Of a stretch of 16,636 nucleotides of DNA, positions 12,822-16,636 are shown piece by piece. The stretch lies in contig DYJB01000049.1 of the NCBI GenBank assembly GCA_020723365.1, positions 1 to 16,636 on the forward strand, read 5' to 3'. Below the pieces are notes generated by a model. That model did not search any database. It saw only the letters and a program-made list of their open reading frames with translations, and was not told where the DNA came from. Made by a program: the position numbers and the translations under genes. The DNA comes from Candidatus Aquidulcis sp. (GTDB lineage: Bacteria > Chloroflexota > Anaerolineae > Anaerolineales > E44-bin32). The stretch's first letter is position 1. Each line of letters starts with the position of its first letter.

Positions 12822-13769
12822 TCAATCCCAGGTGCGGAAGTCGAAGCCGATCGAATCCACCTCGATCTTCTCGACCTCGAATCGGCCGGAGCGGCCGCTG
12901 CTCGTCTGGTAGCAGAAGTAGGAGCCCGTGCCGAAGTCGTTGAAGTTCACGGCGCCGCCGCCGAGGGACGCCGATTCGCAGGTCTCCTGGCTCGGCTTCC
13001 CCGACATCTGCTTCAGCCGGGCCCCGTTCATGGGCTCGAGGTAGCGTTCGGTGTCGGACACGTAGTTCAGCCAGACATCGCGCCACGGATCGCCCCCGCT
13101 GCTGCCAGTGTCGAAGTCGATCGAAGCCCCGTTGTCAATCGTCACTCTCCCTGATCGGTAGACGCTGCTCGCTGGGGTGGGCGTTGGTCCGACGACGATC
13201 TGGACGTAGAACACGACCCCGAAGAGCGTGTCGGCAGCGTTGCGCAGCTGGTAGTTGCTGCGGTAGGTGCCGTTCGTCGTCGGCGCCGCCAGGTCGATCG
13301 AGATGTCGAGGGTGGCATCTGGGGGTGCGCCCTCGGCGAGCGCTACAGCGGCCGGTCCGCCCAGATTTGCCCCTCCGATGCGAACCGCTTCAAAGGCCGT
13401 TGTCCAATCGCAGGTCCCGCTGTTGCGCAGCCGCCAGGTCTTGCGGAAGGGCTGCCCCGGTTTCAGGGCCGTGTTGTCGGCGATCGTGATGTCGGAAACA
13501 AAGACGGAGCCGTCGGCGCACGAAGGGGTGGCCGTGGGTTCGGGAGACGGCGTCGCCGTCTGGGTCGGCGTAGGCGGCACAGGGGTGAGGGTCGGCGTCG
13601 GGGTGGACGTCGCCAGGCTGGCCAGGGTCTGCTCCGCCGAGAGGGTGGCGGCGGCCGCAGTCTGAGTCAGCTGCTCCTGACTGGGCGGCCGCGGGAAGTT
13701 GCACGACAGCAGGAAGACCAGTACGGCGAAGAGAGAGGCTGCGGCGGCGCTTCTCGATCTCAGGCTCAT
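12822..13769 (-). CDS. Lipoprotein with NBR1-type Ig-like domain and unknown C-terminal domain, 315 aa
   Basis: A lipoprotein signal peptide is clear: hydrophobic SLFAVLVFL and lipobox LLS-C with C23 as the lipidated residue. A low-complexity Thr/Pro/Ser linker (about 54-83) follows. Residues about 86-195 form an NBR1-like Ig domain: VSDITIADNTALKPGQPF, KTWRLRNSGTCDW, GGPAAVALA, and GTYRSNYQLRNA. This architecture is common in Chloroflexota surface lipoproteins. The last ~115 residues (from about 200) form a separate Gly/Ser/Asp-rich, probably beta-rich domain that I do not recognise; it contains C264 and C286. No catalytic motif is apparent; a cell-surface binding or structural role is likely. 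The ATG at 13769 has only a weak ribosome site (CGGGA). Monocistronic. Confidence 0.85.
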   Translation of the reverse strand: MSLRSRSAAAASLFAVLVFLLSCNFPRPPSQEQLTQTAAAATLSAEQTLASLATSTPTPTLTPVPPTPTQTATPSPEPTATPSCADGSVFVSDITIADNTALKPGQPFRKTWRLRNSGTCDWTTAFEAVRIGGANLGGPAAVALAEGAPPDATLDISIDLAAPTTNGTYRSNYQLRNAADTLFGVVFYVQIVVGPTPTPASSVYRSGRVTIDNGASIDFDTGSSGGDPWRDVWLNYVSDTERYLEPMNGARLKQMSGKPSQETCESASLGGGAVNFNDFGTGSYFCYQTSSGRSGRFEVEKIEVDSIGFDFRTWD

Positions 13770-14113
13770 GCGAACATCCCGGTTGCATAGGTTTGCCCGG
13801 CTTGCGGGATCCGCGCCGGAGGCGGCGTCCCGGTGCCCACCTGGATCCCTCGCAGGACGAGCGCGTGCAAGATCCGTGACCCCATCGCGTCCCTATCTCG
13901 GGGAGTCCGAGTGTGGAGCCAACCAGCCGACGACGGGCTCCCCGGGTCGCCGAAGACTGCACATTCTGTGCCGGGGAGCATCCGCAGGGCCATTCCTGCG
14001 GGCGGATCTTGGCCCCGCCGCCCGGTGTGGATGAGGAGACCGGATCGCCCGCCGGAGGGGCGAGAACCGGGCCGCCGCTCGCCGTCCTGTGCTACAATCA
14101 CTCCGCTCGACCC
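13770..14113. other. 344-bp intergenic region between the lipoprotein gene and tRNA-Pro
   Basis: No convincing coding gene is visible. Positions 13972-14017 can form a nested structure: outer 13972-13976 with 14013-14017 (CGGGG/CCCCG), and an inner stem 13982-13988 with 13995-14001 (CCGCAGG/CCTGCGG, 6-nt loop); ATCCGC (13980-13985) can alternatively pair with GCGGAT (14002-14007). This could be a small RNA or merely a GC-rich fold. The tRNA promoter is at the right edge. Confidence 0.35.
14093..14098 (+). promoter_or_regulatory. -10-like TACAAT for tRNA-Pro
   Basis: TACAAT (five of six consensus positions) ends 15 nt before the mature tRNA 5' end, leaving a short 5' leader for RNase P. No clear -35. 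Confidence 0.5.
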
Positions 14114-14188
14114 CGGGGCGTGGCGCAGTCCGGCTAGCGCACCTGCATGGGGTGCAGGGGGTCGGCGGTTCAAATCCGCCCGCCCCGA
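14114..14188 (+). tRNA. tRNA-Pro (anticodon GGG)
   Basis: The cloverleaf folds fully: acceptor CGGGGCG (14114-14120) with CGCCCCG (14181-14187), D stem GCGC (14123-14126 with 14137-14140), anticodon stem CCTGC (14142-14146) with GCAGG (14154-14158), anticodon loop ATGGGGT with GGG at 14149-14151, and T stem GGCGG/CCGCC (14164-14168 with 14176-14180) around TTCAAAT. The 5' C1 paired with G72 is typical of bacterial tRNA-Pro. Discriminator A14188; the CCA is not encoded. Confidence 0.97.
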
Positions 14189-14190
14189 CT

Positions 14191-14218
14191 TGAGGGCCGC
14201 CTGATTGGGCGGCTCTCA
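14191..14218 (+). terminator. Hairpin terminator after tRNA-Pro
   Basis: Positions 14191-14201 pair with 14208-14218 (11 bp with one G-T pair, 6-nt loop), starting 3 nt after the tRNA. It separates the tRNA from the lut operon. Confidence 0.6.
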
Positions 14219-14285
14219 GCGTCTGTGGCCAAGGCGCGCATCGAATCGCCGCCTTTTGGCGCTTCCGCGTTGGCCCTGCCCGGCC

Positions 14286-14291
14286 TACAAT
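14286..14291 (+). promoter_or_regulatory. -10-like TACAAT for lutA
   Basis: TACAAT ends exactly 7 nt (mostly C) before the lutA ATG at 14299. There is no Shine-Dalgarno, so the transcript probably starts at the start codon. Confidence 0.5.
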
Positions 14292-14298
14292 CCCCCCA

Positions 14299-15039
14299 AT
14301 GTCGCCCCCCGCAATCCAACTCCTCGTCACCTGCCTCATTGACGGCCTCTTCCCAGAGGTGGGCGAATCCGTTGTCGAAGTGCTGACGCGCGCCGGCGTG
14401 GACGTGGCCTTTCCGCCGGCGCAGACGTGCTGCGGCCAACCGGCCTTCAACGCCGGATACTGGGACGAGGCGCGGCGCATGGCGCGCCACACGATCGAGG
14501 TCTTTGAGGCCTCGCCGGACCCGGTGGTCATCCCCTCCGGCTCGTGCGCTCACATGATCCGGCACGGCTACCTGGAGCTGTTCGCCGATGAACCCGCATG
14601 GCTGTCCCGCGCCCGCCGCCTGGCGGAACGGACCAGCGAGCTGACCGAGTACCTCGTCGACCGGCTGGGACGGACCGGCTTCGGCGCCGCCTCGTCCACC
14701 CGTGTGGCCTACCATCCCTCCTGCCATCTACTCCGTGGGTTGGGTGTCGACCGACAGCCGCTGGCGCTGCTCGAGCAGGTCCGTGGCCTCGACATCCTGC
14801 GCCTCGAGCCTGAATGCTGCGGATTCGGCGGCGTCTTCTCGATCGAGCAGGCCGACCTGTCGGCCGCGATGCTCGAGCGCAAGCTGGCCGCCATCGAGTC
14901 GGCGAACGTGACGGCAGTCACCGGCTGCGACGTCAGCTGCCTGATGCAAATCGAAGGCGGCCTGCGCAAGCGCGGCTCACGGGTGCGCTGCCTGCACCTG
15001 GCGCAGGTGCTGGCCGGCAAGGAGCCAGGGCTGCGATGA
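14299..15039 (+). CDS. lutA: LutA-type CCG-domain iron-sulfur oxidoreductase subunit, 246 aa
   Basis: Two cysteine-rich CCG domains are complete: C12, C44-C45-G (QTCCGQPAFNAGY) and C83 (SGSCAHM) in the first; C142 (HPSCHLLRGLG), C173-C174-G (PECCGFGGVFS), and C210/C214 (GCDVSCLMQIEG) in the second. These domains bind noncubane Fe-S clusters in heterodisulfide reductase HdrB, GlpC and LutA. At this length, with a LutB-type gene directly downstream, LutA (YkgE) is the best match: a subunit of the L-lactate oxidation complex LutABC that makes pyruvate. The ATG at 14299 is supported by the -10 element 7 nt upstream. Its TGA overlaps the next ATG (ATGA). Other CCG-domain complexes (for example glycolate oxidase-like) cannot be excluded. 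Confidence 0.9.
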   Translation: MSPPAIQLLVTCLIDGLFPEVGESVVEVLTRAGVDVAFPPAQTCCGQPAFNAGYWDEARRMARHTIEVFEASPDPVVIPSGSCAHMIRHGYLELFADEPAWLSRARRLAERTSELTEYLVDRLGRTGFGAASSTRVAYHPSCHLLRGLGVDRQPLALLEQVRGLDILRLEPECCGFGGVFSIEQADLSAAMLERKLAAIESANVTAVTGCDVSCLMQIEGGLRKRGSRVRCLHLAQVLAGKEPGLR

Positions 15040-16636
15040 GAGCCGCCTTCCACCGCCGGGTGCGCGCCGCCCTCGCCGACCCGGGTCTGCAGGCGGCCCT
15101 GGATGGCAACGCCGAGCGCCGCACGCGCGCTCGCCTCGCAGCGTTGGCGACGCTGCCGGATGCGCCGGGCGTCCGTCGGCAGGCGGCGGCCACGCGCCGC
15201 GCCACGGTGGAGCACCTCGATCAGCACGTCGCCGCACTCCAGCGGCGCCTGGCCGAGAACGGCTGGCAGGTGCACGAGGCCGCCACGGCCGAGGCCGCCT
15301 GCGCCCAGGCCATTGCGATCTGCCACGCGCATGGCGCCACGCGGGTGGCCAAGTCCAAGTCGATGGTGACGGAAGAGATCGGCCTCAACCCGGCCCTCGA
15401 ACGGGCTGGCCTGCGCGTGGTTGAGACCGATCTGGGAGAGTACGTCGTCCAGCTGCGTGGCGAGCCACCGGCCCACATCATCTCGCCCATCGTGCACCTC
15501 ACCCGGCAGGACGTCGGAGCGCTGTTCCACGAGCGCCTCGGGATCCCCTACACGGACGAGGTGGCCGTGCTCAACGCGGCCGCGCGCCGCGCGCTGCGGC
15601 CGGCGTTCCTCGAGGCTCAGGTTGGCATTTCGGGCGCCAACCTGGCCGTGGCCGAGACCGGCTCGATCGTGCTGGTCACCAACGAGGGCAACGGCCGCCT
15701 GGTGACGGCCGCCCCGCCGGTGCACATTGCCTTCATCGGGATCGAACGCGTCGTCCCGACGCTGGCGGACCTGCCGCCCCTGCTCCAGCTCCTGCCGCGC
15801 TCGGCCACCGGTCAGCAGATGACTTCCTACGTCAGCCTGATCCAGGGGCCGCGCGCCCCCGGGGACGCCGACGGCCCTGTGGAGCGGCATGCCATTCTGG
15901 TCGACAACGGCCGCCGGGCAATGGCCGCCTCGAGGCTGAGCGAATCGCTCGCCTGCATCCGCTGCGGCGCCTGCCTGAACGTATGCCCGGTGTTCCGCGA
16001 GATCGGCGGACACGCCTATGCCAGCGCGTACCCGGGGCCGATCGGATCGGTCGTCTCGCCTGGCCTCTTCGGGCTGGCCTTGCACGGACATCTGGCCAAA
16101 GCCTCGTCGCTGTGCGGCGCCTGCCGCGAGGTGTGCCCGGCCGATATCGACCTGCCCTCGATGCTGCTGCGATTGCGGGATGAGTACGTTCGCCATGTCC
16201 CCCAGCCCGCTGAGTGGCAGTGGGGGTTGAAGGCCTTCGCCCAGGTGGCGGGAGGACCGAGGCGGTTCGCCACAGCGCTCCGCATCCTCGGATGGGTTAT
16301 GCCGCTTCTCCCGTCTCGAAGCGGGTGGACGTCTTGGCTGCCGGGACCGCTGGGAGCCTGGACCCGCCGGCGTCACTTCCCCCGCTTCCAGCGGCGTCCC
16401 TTCCGCGACCGGCTGCGCAGATTGGATCTCGCCGCGCGCGCCATCGATCCGACTCCGCTGGTTGAGCGGACGACACGTCCCCTGCCGCGGGCGGCGGAGG
16501 ACGTCGATCTGATTGGACGCTTTCAGCGCGAGCTCGAGGCGGTCGGGGGCGAAGTCGTTCGGACCCGGGCGTCGCAGATGCCCGCCGCCCTGGCGCGGTT
16601 GCTCGCGGGCGCCGGCTGCTCCCAGGTGCTCCTGGC
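15036..16636 (+). CDS. lutB: LutB-type LUD/4Fe-4S protein, apparently fused to a LutC-like domain (cut by window end)
   Basis: The frame is open from the ATG at 15036 to the window end (533 complete codons). The N-terminal LUD domain shows AKSKSMVTEEIGLN (around 105-118) and ETGSIVLVTNEGNGR (about 207-221), both typical of LutB/LldF. Two Fe-S motifs follow: C307-x2-C310-x2-C313-x3-C317-P and C360-x2-C363-x3-C367-P (LCGACREVCPADIDLP). LutB proteins normally end around residue 470-480. Here a linker (TTRPLPRAAEDVD) leads without a stop into LIGRFQRELEAVGGEVVRT and on to ALARLLAGAG (from about 492), which resembles the start of LutC/YkgG. LutB and LutC may thus be one polypeptide. Overlaps the lutA stop. 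Part of the proposed lactate-to-pyruvate complex, passing electrons through its clusters. Confidence 0.88.
   Translation, partial: MRAAFHRRVRAALADPGLQAALDGNAERRTRARLAALATLPDAPGVRRQAAATRRATVEHLDQHVAALQRRLAENGWQVHEAATAEAACAQAIAICHAHGATRVAKSKSMVTEEIGLNPALERAGLRVVETDLGEYVVQLRGEPPAHIISPIVHLTRQDVGALFHERLGIPYTDEVAVLNAAARRALRPAFLEAQVGISGANLAVAETGSIVLVTNEGNGRLVTAAPPVHIAFIGIERVVPTLADLPPLLQLLPRSATGQQMTSYVSLIQGPRAPGDADGPVERHAILVDNGRRAMAASRLSESLACIRCGACLNVCPVFREIGGHAYASAYPGPIGSVVSPGLFGLALHGHLAKASSLCGACREVCPADIDLPSMLLRLRDEYVRHVPQPAEWQWGLKAFAQVAGGPRRFATALRILGWVMPLLPSRSGWTSWLPGPLGAWTRRRHFPRFQRRPFRDRLRRLDLAARAIDPTPLVERTTRPLPRAAEDVDLIGRFQRELEAVGGEVVRTRASQMPAALARLLAGAGCSQVLL

Noticed and set aside
12620..12943. 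A 107-codon plus-strand frame in the gap after the M20 gene, with several Cys
   Set aside because: It runs into the antisense of the lipoprotein gene, has no ribosome site and is Arg/Ser/Pro-rich low complexity in its second half.
14709..16376. A 555-codon minus-strand open frame
   Set aside because: Antisense to lutA and lutB, which carry intact Cys motifs; the antisense product has no recognisable domain.

Overview
The window is GC-rich (the coding regions look like roughly 65-70% GC) bacterial chromosome, packed with short operons. Several features suggest a member of the Chloroflexota, probably an Anaerolineae-like lineage: a lipoprotein with a Thr/Pro linker and an NBR1-type Ig-like domain, an ECF sigma factor overlapping a DUF5667-type membrane anti-sigma factor, and many short conserved proteins of unknown function. 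This assignment is inference from gene content; there is no rRNA here. No phage, insertion sequence, CRISPR array or obvious foreign island was seen.

Layout. Positions 1-1382 (minus strand): the start of a patatin-like lipase, a membrane-anchored unknown protein and a small helical unknown protein. Positions 1576-2367 (+): a FabL-type enoyl-ACP reductase, facing folE (2466-3089, minus) across a 17-bp perfect hairpin. Positions 3181-4281 (+): a PTR1/FolM-type pteridine reductase followed by folB, divergent from folE. Positions 4431-5989 (minus): a two-gene unit of a polytopic membrane 4Fe-4S protein and an exported protein with two copies of a helical domain. Positions 6219-7882 (+): the ECF sigma factor and its anti-sigma factor, whose exported tail carries two identical-spacing Cys motifs. 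Positions 7954-9854 (+): folK overlapping a DAO-family FAD oxidoreductase. Positions 9920-10959 (minus): a kynurenine-formamidase-like cyclase and a small membrane protein. Positions 11093-12460 (+): an M20 metallopeptidase. Positions 12822-13769 (minus): the NBR1-Ig lipoprotein. Positions 14114-14188: tRNA-Pro(GGG). Positions 14299 to the end (+): lutA and a lutB-like gene that appears to continue into a LutC-like LUD domain, cut by the window end.

How the genes work together. FolE, FolB and FolK are three steps of pterin/folate synthesis, and the SDR beside folB has the pteridine reductase Asp/Tyr/Lys triad, so it may supply the dihydrofolate or dihydropterin reductase step. LutA and LutB(C) form a lactate-oxidation-type iron-sulfur complex. 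The sigma/anti-sigma pair is divergent from the Fe-S membrane unit, and the shared 229-bp intergenic region holds several inverted and direct repeats. The most speculative but most interesting reading is an envelope redox-sensing module made of these four genes.

Expression signals. Several genes that open a transcript (117-aa gene, folK, lutA, and nearly the pteridine reductase) have a -10-like hexamer 7-10 nt before the ATG and no Shine-Dalgarno, which suggests leaderless mRNAs. Many other genes have clear GGAGG-type sites, and others are translationally coupled through ATGA or TAGTG overlaps.
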